A stretch of 64,000 bases of DNA from Xanthomonas hortorum pv. pelargonii. GTDB taxonomy: Bacteria; Pseudomonadota; Gammaproteobacteria; Xanthomonadales; Xanthomonadaceae. The position numbers were made by a program, and so were the translations under genes. Below the pieces are notes generated by a model. That model was not told the DNA's origin, did no database searches, and was given only the letters and a program-made list of their open reading frames with translations. The stretch is from assembly GCF_024499015.1 (NCBI RefSeq), contig NZ_CP098604.1, positions 1 through 64,000 on the forward strand. Direction: 5' to 3'. Below are positions 1-5,197 of this stretch, piece by piece (within the stretch, counting starts at the first letter, position 1; each line of letters opens with the position of its first letter).

Positions 1-645
1 GACCATGCCTTGCGGGCATTTATTCTCAGGCTTACACATGCCGTCCTGCTTCACTTGGCCCTCTGGGCAATCAGGTTCAATAGGCTGGCAGACGCCCATG
101 TAGCCGTTCCAGAACGAGCCGGGTGGACACTTCTTCTTATAGTCGGGATCGCACAAGGAACCCGTAGTGCTGCGGGTGCTAGTTTCGTCATCACCGTTCT
201 GCCGGTACTTGACTTCGCAACCATTCCAACACTGGCTAGAGCCATTGAGAGGAAGGAACTGTGTGATTGCTGATGGCGTCGAGGAACACGTCTTGGAAGT
301 GTCGAACATCCAACGTCGGCTATTACGAAAACCGGTCTCAAAATTCTCAGCGTTGTTTCGGCACCGCACCTCAACGCCGTAGCGATTTCCGCCATCCAAA
401 TAAACGCTATAGCTCAACATCACCCAGGAGCCGAATGCAGTGCAATATCGATCAGCGCTAGCATCAGCCGCAGCCAGGGAATACGCCTGACCCTGCGAAC
501 ACAGCGGACTGCTAGTCGGCGTACACGGTGGAATGTCCTGAGCGCGCGCCTGGCCGAGCCCAAACGAGGCGAACATCAATGCGACGATGAGATAGGCCAA
601 GCGCCGAACGACTGCCGATGCAAACACGCGTGCGAGCCAGCGCAT
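1..645 (-). CDS. Minor coat / adsorption protein pIII, 3' part beyond window edge
   Basis: The frame opens with ATG at 645 and stays open for 215 codons to the window edge, so the C-terminus is not seen. The first 35 residues form a signal peptide: arginines, a hydrophobic stretch (residues about 16-30) and a likely cleavage after GQARA. The mature part is rich in cysteine pairs and in Gly, Asn and Ser, as in inovirus adsorption proteins. The ATG overlaps the stop of the preceding 20-aa peptide (TGATG), so the two are translationally coupled. The call rests on position after pVIII and on the secreted Cys-rich character; the gene is otherwise divergent. Confidence 0.72.
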   Translation of the reverse strand, partial: MRWLARVFASAVVRRLAYLIVALMFASFGLGQARAQDIPPCTPTSSPLCSQGQAYSLAAADASADRYCTAFGSWVMLSYSVYLDGGNRYGVEVRCRNNAENFETGFRNSRRWMFDTSKTCSSTPSAITQFLPLNGSSQCWNGCEVKYRQNGDDETSTRSTTGSLCDPDYKKKCPPGSFWNGYMGVCQPIEPDCPEGQVKQDGMCKPENKCPQGMV

Positions 646-707
646 CACATGCCCTCGAATGCGAGCCAAACTGCACCCAAGATTGCCACCAGAATGAAAT
701 AGCCCAT
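645..707 (-). CDS. 20-aa hydrophobic phage peptide (possible minor coat protein)
   Basis: A 20-codon frame, MGYFILVAILGAVWLAFEGM, begins at 707 and is preceded by a GGGGAG ribosome-binding site seven bases upstream. It is almost entirely one transmembrane helix. It sits just after the terminator behind pVIII and is coupled by a one-base stop/start overlap to pIII. Size and position recall the tiny pVII/pIX/pVI-type coat proteins of filamentous phages, but 20 residues is too short to assign by similarity. Confidence 0.5.
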   Translation of the reverse strand: MGYFILVAILGAVWLAFEGM

Positions 708-723
708 AACTCCCCTTTTGCCT

Positions 724-753
724 AAAAAAGGGGCGAACGTTGCCGCGCGCCCC
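724..753 (-). terminator. Rho-independent terminator after pVIII gene
   Basis: Read on the minus strand, a GGGGCG...CGCCCC stem is followed by six T residues. It lies between the major coat gene and the pIII block, where filamentous phages commonly carry a terminator that keeps coat transcripts abundant and limits pIII expression. Confidence 0.75.
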
Positions 754-780
754 TCCCACTTTTTCCCTGGAGCGAAGCGG

Positions 781-1020
781 TTAGCGGGCGCGCTTCACGT
801 AGGCCCAGAGGATGATCGCGCCGAGGATGACGGCGCAGGCACCGATCACCAACATCACATCGCCCTTACCGCTGGCCAACTCGCCAGCAACGGCAGCACC
901 GGGCGAACCCGTACCGGCTGCGAATGCGGCACCCGACGCGAGCAGGGTGGATGCGCCGGCACTGACCTTGGCGCTGGTGGACGAAGCGAAACGACGGGCA
1001 GCATTGACAACGTTCTTCAT
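781..1020 (-). CDS. Major coat protein pVIII precursor
   Basis: The 79-aa product begins MKNVVNAARRF. I chose the ATG at 1020 because a GGAGAG site lies four bases before it; longer in-frame starts at 1032 and 1047 lack one. A signal-like N-terminus (residues 1-33, ending around GAAFAAG) is followed by a short linker, a single membrane helix (VMLVIGACAVILGAIILWAYV, about residues 55-75) and a basic KRAR tail. That is the standard pVIII plan: cleaved leader, membrane helix, and a positive end facing the DNA. Confidence 0.85.
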   Translation of the reverse strand: MKNVVNAARRFASSTSAKVSAGASTLLASGAAFAAGTGSPGAAVAGELASGKGDVMLVIGACAVILGAIILWAYVKRAR

Positions 1021-1033
1021 AAATCTCTCCATT

Positions 1034-1255
1034 TCAGTAGACCCCAAGGCGCGCCGCGCGGAATACGAGACGCGCTTTCAACCCGATAGCCCACGTCGAA
1101 ACGATGGCGAAGGCAATCATGGTTCCATCAGCCAAATCCAGGGGTGGAAGAATTGGCTGGTGGTACGGCACCCACACCGGAACCAAACACGTCCCGTCCT
1201 GCTGCATGTTTTGCGCAGCGCAGCCGATGACGAACAGCGGTTCCGGTGTGGACAT
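1034..1255 (-). CDS. Small phage membrane protein (73 aa)
   Basis: The ATG at 1255 lies three bases after the gV stop codon (1259-1261) and the gene ends 13 bases before the pVIII ATG, so it is part of the phage operon. The 73 residues contain one hydrophobic segment (about 45-62) followed by a basic patch ending ARLGVY, plus two cysteines near the N-terminus. Inoviruses carry small membrane proteins here (pVII/pIX position), but I cannot assign one from the sequence. Confidence 0.65.
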   Translation of the reverse strand: MSTPEPLFVIGCAAQNMQQDGTCLVPVWVPYHQPILPPLDLADGTMIAFAIVSTWAIGLKARLVFRAARLGVY

Positions 1256-1258
1256 GGT

Positions 1259-1554
1259 TTAGCCGACCTTGACGGGCTGCTGTTGCAGCTTGGCAGTCAG
1301 GTCGGGAATCAGACGAATGCGACGGCCGAACTCCAGACCGCCGTATTTATTGTTCTGCAACGACTTGGGATCGATGACGTAGAAGCCATCGCCATACGGA
1401 GGTTGATCCTCATCGAGACCGATGGTAAACGGCAGCGGAAATCGCCTTCGCGCAGCACAGCTGCGGTTTGCTCACGAAAATGCGTGGCAGGCTTGCCATC
1501 GCGCGCAGGGAACGAACGAACCGCGACTGCGGAACTCATGATCTGAACTTTCAT
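1259..1554 (-). pseudogene. Single-stranded DNA-binding protein pV, frameshifted
   Basis: The gene starts at ATG 1554 ([20 protein letters not shown]) and ends at TAA 1261-1259. Its length, 296 bases, is not a multiple of three. Near 1439-1441 the coding signal jumps frame: REGDF is followed, in the neighbouring frame, by [18 protein letters not shown], continuing to LQQQPVKVG. One base is missing after the GAT codon. With it restored, a 98-aa protein of the inovirus ssDNA-binding type results. As sequenced the product is diverted onto another frame after about residue 39. It lies seven bases after rep. Either a true lesion or an assembly indel. Confidence 0.78.
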
Positions 1555-1561
1555 AGTTGGA

Positions 1562-2587
1562 CTACCTTCCAGGCAAATGTCCGGCCGAAAATGAATGTGA
1601 CTTTCCACGGAGACGGCCAGAACTCTCCGGTAAGCCTGTCAAACCATCCGCCCTTTGCTTTGCGGATATCCGCTTCCCCGCCGAGAGCTTCACGCGCGTC
1701 CTTGGGGCTTTCCACCAGCGCAATTCGCGCTTGGATTCGGTGTTGAGTCCACCGCAGCCGTGTGTGCGAAATCCCTTGGGAAAAGCAGCAGCTGTAATGG
1801 CGGTGAACTTGCTTGCGTACTTGGCGAGGTAGCCGACGCAGTTGCGCGCTTTCTCGATTTGGCTACTGCCATGGGGCCACCATCCGCGTTGATCGACCTT
1901 GCCGAAAAACATGCCCTTGGGCACCCACAACATTACGTGGTAGTGGGGGCGGAATCGCTTGGTGAGTTCGCCGACCCATACGTAACGAAAGCTTTCACGG
2001 TCCCAACGTCCTCGCCGAGATTTAGTGCGATTGAAGTGGCCGCGCATCCGTGTAAGTAGTTCCCTAATGTCACAAGGGCTGCTGTCGCGTCCATCAGCGT
2101 AGGTGAGCGTGAGGAAATACCACGCACCACGGAACGAACCTTTCTTGGTTTCCTCGTCATGCAAACGTGCTCCGGTAATCACGGACTTGCGCAGCCGTTG
2201 CGCCCGCGCTTGAAGCGGGTCAATTTCGATAGTGACCGTGCCTTTGCCGGTCTGCGTATGCGTTGTTTTGTAATGGACAAGCCCAAGGGCCAGCGCTGCG
2301 CGCTGGCCCTCTTCGGTCAATGCGATCGGATGGGCAGCGTCGAACTCACGCACGCTTGTACCGACGACGCGCTTGTTCTTTTGGATCTTCTCTGCGGCGA
2401 TTTCAGTGCGGCGCGTAGCGGCCTGCATGACGCCCACAGACGCATCAAACGCGGACAGCTCACGCGATTGCGTCGGCTGTTCCTGCATGCGGATGCGTGC
2501 ATTTTTACCGGTGCACGAAACGCATAGGCCACCGGGGAAAAAGTAGACGGTTGTTTCACCGCAGAAGGAGCAGGTGCCATCAGCCAC
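1562..2587 (-). CDS. Phage rolling-circle replication initiation protein (HUH, pII-like)
   Basis: Of 341 aa if started at GTG 2587, which has GGAG seven bases upstream and overlaps the previous stop codon (GTGGCTGA). Two CxxC pairs (C6/C9 and C22/C25) make an N-terminal zinc ribbon. The HUH metal-binding motif appears as PHYHVMLW around residues 214-221, and candidate nicking tyrosines lie in [10 protein letters not shown] around residues 252-261. The protein should nick the double-stranded phage form at the plus origin to start rolling-circle replication. Longer ATG starts (2656, 2617) exist but lack a site. The coding region also contains an origin-like hairpin repeat (2263-2309). Confidence 0.82.
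   Translation of the reverse strand: MADGTCSFCGETTVYFFPGGLCVSCTGKNARIRMQEQPTQSRELSAFDASVGVMQAATRRTEIAAEKIQKNKRVVGTSVREFDAAHPIALTEEGQRAALALGLVHYKTTHTQTGKGTVTIEIDPLQARAQRLRKSVITGARLHDEETKKGSFRGAWYFLTLTYADGRDSSPCDIRELLTRMRGHFNRTKSRRGRWDRESFRYVWVGELTKRFRPHYHVMLWVPKGMFFGKVDQRGWWPHGSSQIEKARNCVGYLAKYASKFTAITAAAFPKGFRTHGCGGLNTESKRELRWWKAPRTRVKLSAGKRISAKQRADGLTGLPESSGRLRGKSHSFSAGHLPGR
2263..2309. repeat. Origin-like repeat, copy A, inside rep
   Basis: A 26-base block (2263-2288, containing TAATGGACAAGCCCAAG) runs into a hairpin with a perfect 10-bp stem, GGGCCAGCGC / GCGCTGGCCC, and a TGC loop (2287-2309). The same 26 bases with one mismatch, followed by a different hairpin, recur at 4703-4755. Some rolling-circle systems (phiX174 for example) keep the plus origin inside the rep gene, so this is a candidate nick or recognition site. 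Function is inferred. Confidence 0.5.
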
Positions 2588-2756
2588 GATACAACTCCAT
2601 GGCAGCGTCACGCGCATCACAGGCATCGCTGCGCCATGCGAAATAGGACTGCTCAACGACTTTGCCGTTGACAGTGATGGTCAACACGTAGATGTGCTGA
2701 CCGCCATGCACTGGCGCTCTGAAAATCTGCCATGCAACAAAACGAGACTCAGCCAC
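2580..2756 (-). CDS. Small phage protein (58 aa)
   Basis: GTG start at 2756, seven bases after GGAG, overlapping the previous gene's stop codon. The 58 residues are soluble-looking, with a beta-rich middle ([20 protein letters not shown]) and an acidic C-terminus ending MELYRG. It ends in the same GTGGCTGA overlap that starts rep, so its translation is coupled to rep. I do not recognise the family. The coupling suggests a role tied to replication control. Confidence 0.65.
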   Translation of the reverse strand: MAESRFVAWQIFRAPVHGGQHIYVLTITVNGKVVEQSYFAWRSDACDARDAAMELYRG

Positions 2757-2952
2757 GGCGAAACTCCATGACACGGCAAGCGTTGTCATTGCCGTCAATG
2801 CACTGCTGCTGGATGGTTTCGTCGCGCTGAATCTGGGCTTCGATATTGTCAGCAGTGAACGTGCCGACAAATGCGCCCGCGATAGCGCCGAAGGTGAAAC
2901 CGAAGATCATCGGAAATGGCAAGTCGCGGAGGAAAAGCCAGACGTTACGCAT
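2749..2952 (-). CDS. Small phage membrane protein (67 aa)
   Basis: Starts at ATG 2952, overlapping the end of the preceding gene by eight bases. A glycine-rich membrane helix (about residues 14-34, FPMIFGFTFGAIAGAFVGTF) is followed by a charged C-terminal tail with two cysteines and the ending MEFRRG. The overlap with both neighbours places it in one tightly coupled early transcript. No family recognised. Confidence 0.65.
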   Translation of the reverse strand: MRNVWLFLRDLPFPMIFGFTFGAIAGAFVGTFTADNIEAQIQRDETIQQQCIDGNDNACRVMEFRRG

Positions 2953-3163
2953 GGTCCACCTCGCGCTCGGCAGCGGCACGAACAGAGCGCTTGATCCTTG
3001 CGATGCGAACGTCGTGATTGGCTGAAGCAATCAAATCCTCTTCGCGCAGCTGGCGAAGAATGGCGGCATCGCGGCGATCAAAGATCCAGCCGACCAACCG
3101 AACGACACCCAGGCTGCACACCAAGCAGGCGGCACCAAGAAGCGCGAATGCGATGAGATCCAT
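2945..3163 (-). CDS. First gene of phage early operon: membrane-anchored small protein (72 aa)
   Basis: The ATG at 3163 is five bases after a strong GGAGGGGG site, the best in the operon. Residues 3-25 form one membrane helix (LIAFALLGAACLVCSLGVVRLVG); the rest is a charged, probably helical cytoplasmic tail with many arginines, ending EREVDHA. It is the promoter-proximal gene, divergent from the HTH repressor across a 122-bp control region. Function unknown. Confidence 0.65.
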   Translation of the reverse strand: MDLIAFALLGAACLVCSLGVVRLVGWIFDRRDAAILRQLREEDLIASANHDVRIARIKRSVRAAAEREVDHA

Positions 3164-3285
3164 GAAGCCCCCTCCCTGCCCCTTGACGCGGACCCCGGAG
3201 GGAGCCGGGGGCGCGGTGTCATACGGCGTAGGACACGAGGTGCATGTAACATGACGGAGGACACTTCTGTCAAACGGTATATGAC
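3164..3285. promoter_or_regulatory. Divergent control region between phage early operon and HTH repressor
   Basis: This gap holds two direct copies of TGTCAWACGG (3217-3226 and 3268-3277), 51 bp apart, roughly five helical turns. The second is followed by GGTATATGAC, giving an imperfect inverted copy. These are candidate operators for the adjacent repressor. No firm -35/-10 pair is obvious on either strand. Confidence 0.45.
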
Positions 3286-3762
3286 GTGAACACCATAAAT
3301 AAATTGCTTGACACTGCGCGCAAAGCATGCTCGCGCGACTCAGATAACAGCGTTGCGCTGGCACTGGGTGTGTCGCGGAATTCGGTGTCGGTTTGGCGCA
3401 AGGGTGGAAAAATCACAGACGCGCACTTGATGGCACTGATTGACCTGGCGCAGGCCGATCCTGCCCTAGCGGTGAAAGTGCGCGAAGAGGAAGCAGGCTC
3501 AGTCGTTGAGCGGAAGGCTTGGGGTGCGCTATGGGACAGACTGTCCCCGGTCACTACGGTGATCGGGGCGATGGTCCTGGCCATCGGCATGATGCCGGCG
3601 ACGGCTCAGAAAAAGACCATTGAAATCAATAACTTGAACGCGTCGAGCGCGGATAATCTGTATATTATGTCCGGCCCGGTTCTGTGTCTTCATATGCGTG
3701 CCGCCTCCAACGCGGCCCTGAGTGCTGCCGGTGGTTGCTGCCACCGGCAAGAATTGCCCTGA
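3286..3762 (+). CDS. Phage HTH repressor-like protein, 3' end crosses att
   Basis: GTG start at 3286 (the ATG at 3281 is followed by a stop codon). Residues about 18-40 (SVALALGVSRNSVSVWRKGG) form a helix-turn-helix. A hydrophobic segment lies at about 89-104. The arrangement resembles inovirus repressor-like proteins. Codons from residue 124 on lie in the dif-like repeat, and the last 30 or so (GPVLCLHMRAASN...) read satellite DNA. The true C-terminus in the phage circle is therefore different and not visible here. It is divergent from the phage early operon, consistent with repression of it. Confidence 0.7.
   Translation: MNTINKLLDTARKACSRDSDNSVALALGVSRNSVSVWRKGGKITDAHLMALIDLAQADPALAVKVREEEAGSVVERKAWGALWDRLSPVTTVIGAMVLAIGMMPATAQKKTIEINNLNASSADNLYIMSGPVLCLHMRAASNAALSAAGGCCHRQELP
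3657..3671. repeat. dif-like att site, left copy
   Basis: TCTGTATATTATGTC, identical to 5162-5176. It contains the central TGTATA and the start of a TTATGT XerD-type arm as in bacterial dif. The bases to its left (CGCGGATAATC) resemble a XerC arm. I take it as the junction between the phage and the 1.5-kb segment to its right. Confidence 0.72.
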
Positions 3763-3889
3763 TAGGCATGAAAAAACGGGTCAGCAGTCGGGTTAGCGCC
3801 CGGCCCTGGCCCGCACTCTTGCGCGGCTCCAGCCGCTAAGTGCAGAGCGGCGCATCCATGCGCCATACCCGCAGGGGCGCAGCCCCTGC
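3726..3889. promoter_or_regulatory. Hairpin cluster (candidate packaging signal / minus-strand origin)
   Basis: Four stem-loops occur in 164 bases: TGCCGGTGG / CCACCGGCA (3726-3749), GCGGCT / AGCCGC (3823-3836), GGCGCAT / ATGCGCC (3849-3864) and GCAGGGGC / GCCCCTGC (3871-3889). Filamentous phage intergenic regions carry such hairpins for minus-strand initiation and packaging. Here they would let helper phage proteins replicate and package the satellite circle. Roles are inferred from structure only. A weak open frame (4091-3690, minus) crosses them and is probably not coding. Confidence 0.45.
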
Positions 3890-3945
3890 ACCCCACAAGC
3901 AGCAACACAGCGACTATCGCCGTGCTGACCGCTAAGCGGAAATGG

Positions 3946-4239
3946 TCAACCAACACGAGGGCCGCCATCGGCCCGCGCACGCACCCTCGCTCGGTCGCTC
4001 CGTTGCATGCTCCGTCCGGAGGCGGCCAGGTCATATCGTTCACGATATGCAGCGGATAACCTGCGTTGCGCCTGTGCCAACCAGGTCTCACAGTCCTCTA
4101 CAACAGAGGCCATGGCGATACGCTCAGCGATCGACACGGCACCCTCAGCATTGCGCTCAGCGCGAACGGCATAGGCCGCTGCAACAACCTCCTGCAGTCG
4201 AGTGACCGCCTGACGCAGGTAATCGATATCGGCGCTCAC
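3946..4239 (-). CDS. Small helical protein of satellite (97 aa)
   Basis: GTG start at 4239, overlapping the ATGTGA end of the frame upstream. Residues 5-75 look like two amphipathic helices or a short coiled coil (DIDYLRQAVTRLQEVVAAAY; EDCETWLAQAQRRLSAAYRE). The C-terminal 25 residues are arginine-rich and could bind nucleic acid. It lies 35 bases downstream of the RHH-SEC-C gene and is likely co-transcribed. No family recognised. Confidence 0.5.
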   Translation of the reverse strand: MSADIDYLRQAVTRLQEVVAAAYAVRAERNAEGAVSIAERIAMASVVEDCETWLAQAQRRLSAAYRERYDLAASGRSMQRSDRARVRARADGGPRVG

Positions 4240-5176
4240 ATGCCACCGCCGGCATTTCGTGACGCGTCACGATTTAGGTCCACTCCGGATGGCAGTGCTT
4301 GGCCTTGCGACCACTGCCACATGGGCAATCCTCGTTCCGCCCAACCTTGGCCTGAGGACGCTTCACCGGAGTGACGACAGGAGCGTCCCAGTCGGAAACC
4401 GCCGCCGATGCTGGGCGCGGCTTGGGCTTGGGCTTGGGCGGTGTCACAGGGCCGGAAAGTTCCTTCCGGGTCCGCTTCACCTGTTCCGAGACAGCGAACA
4501 AGATGTAGGCGTTGAGGGACACCCCCAACAGCGCGGCCTGCGCCTTGGCTTCCTCCACTACGTGCATCGGGAGCCTCAAATTTATCTTGTGAATGGCGTC
4601 TGTCATGGGGCCATTGTGGCCCCATTATGGCCCCATGGCAAGCAAGAGGATAAGCGACGCGAAACCCTTGATACAGCTGGGTTTCGCTGGGGCGCGTGTC
4701 ACTTGTTTTATAATGGACAAGCCCAAGGCGCGCCCCGGCTTCGCCGGAACGCGCCTGGATGGCGGCAAGTTGATCGCGGAGAGCATCACGCTCACGCATG
4801 AGCGGCCCCATGCATTCGGCGCGACGGAATAGCAGCGAAAGCCAGTCGAGATCAGTGGCGCGAATCTCACGCCCCTCAGCAGTCACCAAAGCGCCGCGAT
4901 GGTTGATGAAGCAGCTGGACCACTCCGGGTGGATCAGAGAGCCATGGCGGTACACGCGTAGGAGCTTGAAAGCGGCGTAACTCGGCCGAGCCCTACCCGT
5001 CTCCCAGTGGCCGATGGTTCGAACGCTGACATTGAGGAAGCGCGCGGCGTCTTCCCGAGTGAACCCACTGAAGATTCTGGCGTCGCGAAACTGTGTGTTG
5101 CTGATTATAGAACGATGCGCAGATTTGTATAACCACCCTTTGCGGGAAGCCTTTGCTGCGCTCTGTATATTATGTC
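4236..5176 (-). CDS. HTH regulator (phage DUF3653-like), 5' end split off by integration
   Basis: The open frame runs from the att repeat to 4236. It contains an HTH ([20 protein letters not shown]) followed by [18 protein letters not shown] and LIHPEWSSC, the layout of small phage regulators. In the integrated state there is a TGA just upstream of the repeat and no start codon before the HTH; the first in-frame GTG is at 4955, after it. In a circle the frame joins ATG 3693 (MKTQNRAGHNIQ) with a GGAGG site upstream. TATAAT (5109-5104) with TTATAC 17 bases upstream is a possible promoter. The last 120 codons overlap the RHH-SEC-C gene in another frame and look non-coding, so the true end may be nearer 4620. 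Confidence 0.6.
4274..4606 (-). CDS. Ribbon-helix-helix protein fused to SEC-C zinc motif
   Basis: The 110-aa product has an Arc/MetJ-like N-terminus ([20 protein letters not shown], about residues 7-26, then GVSLNAYI) typical of ribbon-helix-helix DNA binders. A Pro/Lys linker (residues 56-65) follows, then a SEC-C motif at 89-107 with C94, C96, C105 and H106 as zinc ligands ([16 protein letters not shown]). RHH repressors usually regulate themselves, and three TGGGGCCA-type boxes lie directly over the start codon. The SEC-C motif mediates zinc and protein or ribosome contacts in SecA. The fusion is uncommon as far as I know. No toxin partner is obvious next to it. Confidence 0.75.
   Translation of the reverse strand: MTDAIHKINLRLPMHVVEEAKAQAALLGVSLNAYILFAVSEQVKRTRKELSGPVTPPKPKPKPRPASAAVSDWDAPVVTPVKRPQAKVGRNEDCPCGSGRKAKHCHPEWT
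4606..4635. promoter_or_regulatory. Three-box operator at the RHH-SEC-C start
   Basis: TGGGGCCA at 4606-4613 and its reverse complement TGGCCCCA at 4617-4624 and 4628-4635 are spaced exactly 11 bp apart, one helical turn. This is the pattern bound by dimers of ribbon-helix-helix repressors. The first box overlaps the ATG, so binding would block transcription and possibly translation of the gene: autoregulation. Confidence 0.6.
4703..4755. repeat. Origin-like repeat, copy B, in satellite
   Basis: Bases 4703-4728 match 2263-2288 in the phage rep gene with one difference (TTTTATAATGG versus TTTTGTAATGG). As in copy A, a strong hairpin follows at once, but with different bases: GGCGCG...CCGGC TTC GCCGG...CGCGCC (4727-4755). 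Conservation of the block and of hairpin structure without hairpin sequence argues for a functional site, such as a nick site for the helper's HUH protein, rather than for a shared protein motif alone. Confidence 0.5.
5162..5176. repeat. dif-like att site, right copy (chromosomal junction)
   Basis: TCTGTATATTATGTC, identical to 3657-3671. Its right edge is 21 bp from the stop codon of the chromosomal membrane-protein gene, so I place the phage/satellite-chromosome boundary here. Confidence 0.7.
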
Positions 5177-5197
5177 AGGAAATGCTCAGCTGACCTT

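Larger units (their letters stand above)
1..3671 (-). mobile_element. Filamentous phage (inovirus) prophage, right part
   Basis: The minus-strand order is small ORFs, HUH replication protein, ssDNA-binding protein, small membrane protein, pVIII, terminator, short hydrophobic peptide, pIII. This is the usual inovirus order. A divergent HTH gene and a dif-like 15-bp repeat (3657-3671) close the right end, matching the XerCD/dif integration known for Xanthomonas filamentous phages. The left end, including the Zot-like gI protein, lies outside the window. The gV frameshift suggests that this copy may not be able to produce virions unless the lesion is an assembly error. Confidence 0.85.
3672..5176 (-). 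mobile_element. Putative 1,505-bp dif-integrated satellite of the filamentous phage
   Basis: The segment is bounded by two identical 15-bp dif-like repeats. It encodes regulators only, with no Rep, coat or assembly protein, but carries a copy of the origin-like repeat found in the phage rep gene and four hairpins near its left end. Joining its ends at the repeat gives an uninterrupted HTH gene starting at ATG 3693 on the minus strand, which shows that the segment existed as a circle. Such elements resemble RS1/TLC-type satellites in principle but this one is smaller. The alternative is a remnant of a second, deleted prophage. Confidence 0.6.

Noticed and set aside
51..395. Minus-strand frame in the pIII region
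   Set aside because: The open frame from ATG 645 with a signal peptide covers this stretch in another frame and is clearly the coding one.
3690..4091. 133-codon minus-strand frame in the satellite with a lipobox-like LLLVGC
   Set aside because: It crosses four strong hairpins and its second half is low-complexity; more likely non-coding regulatory DNA.
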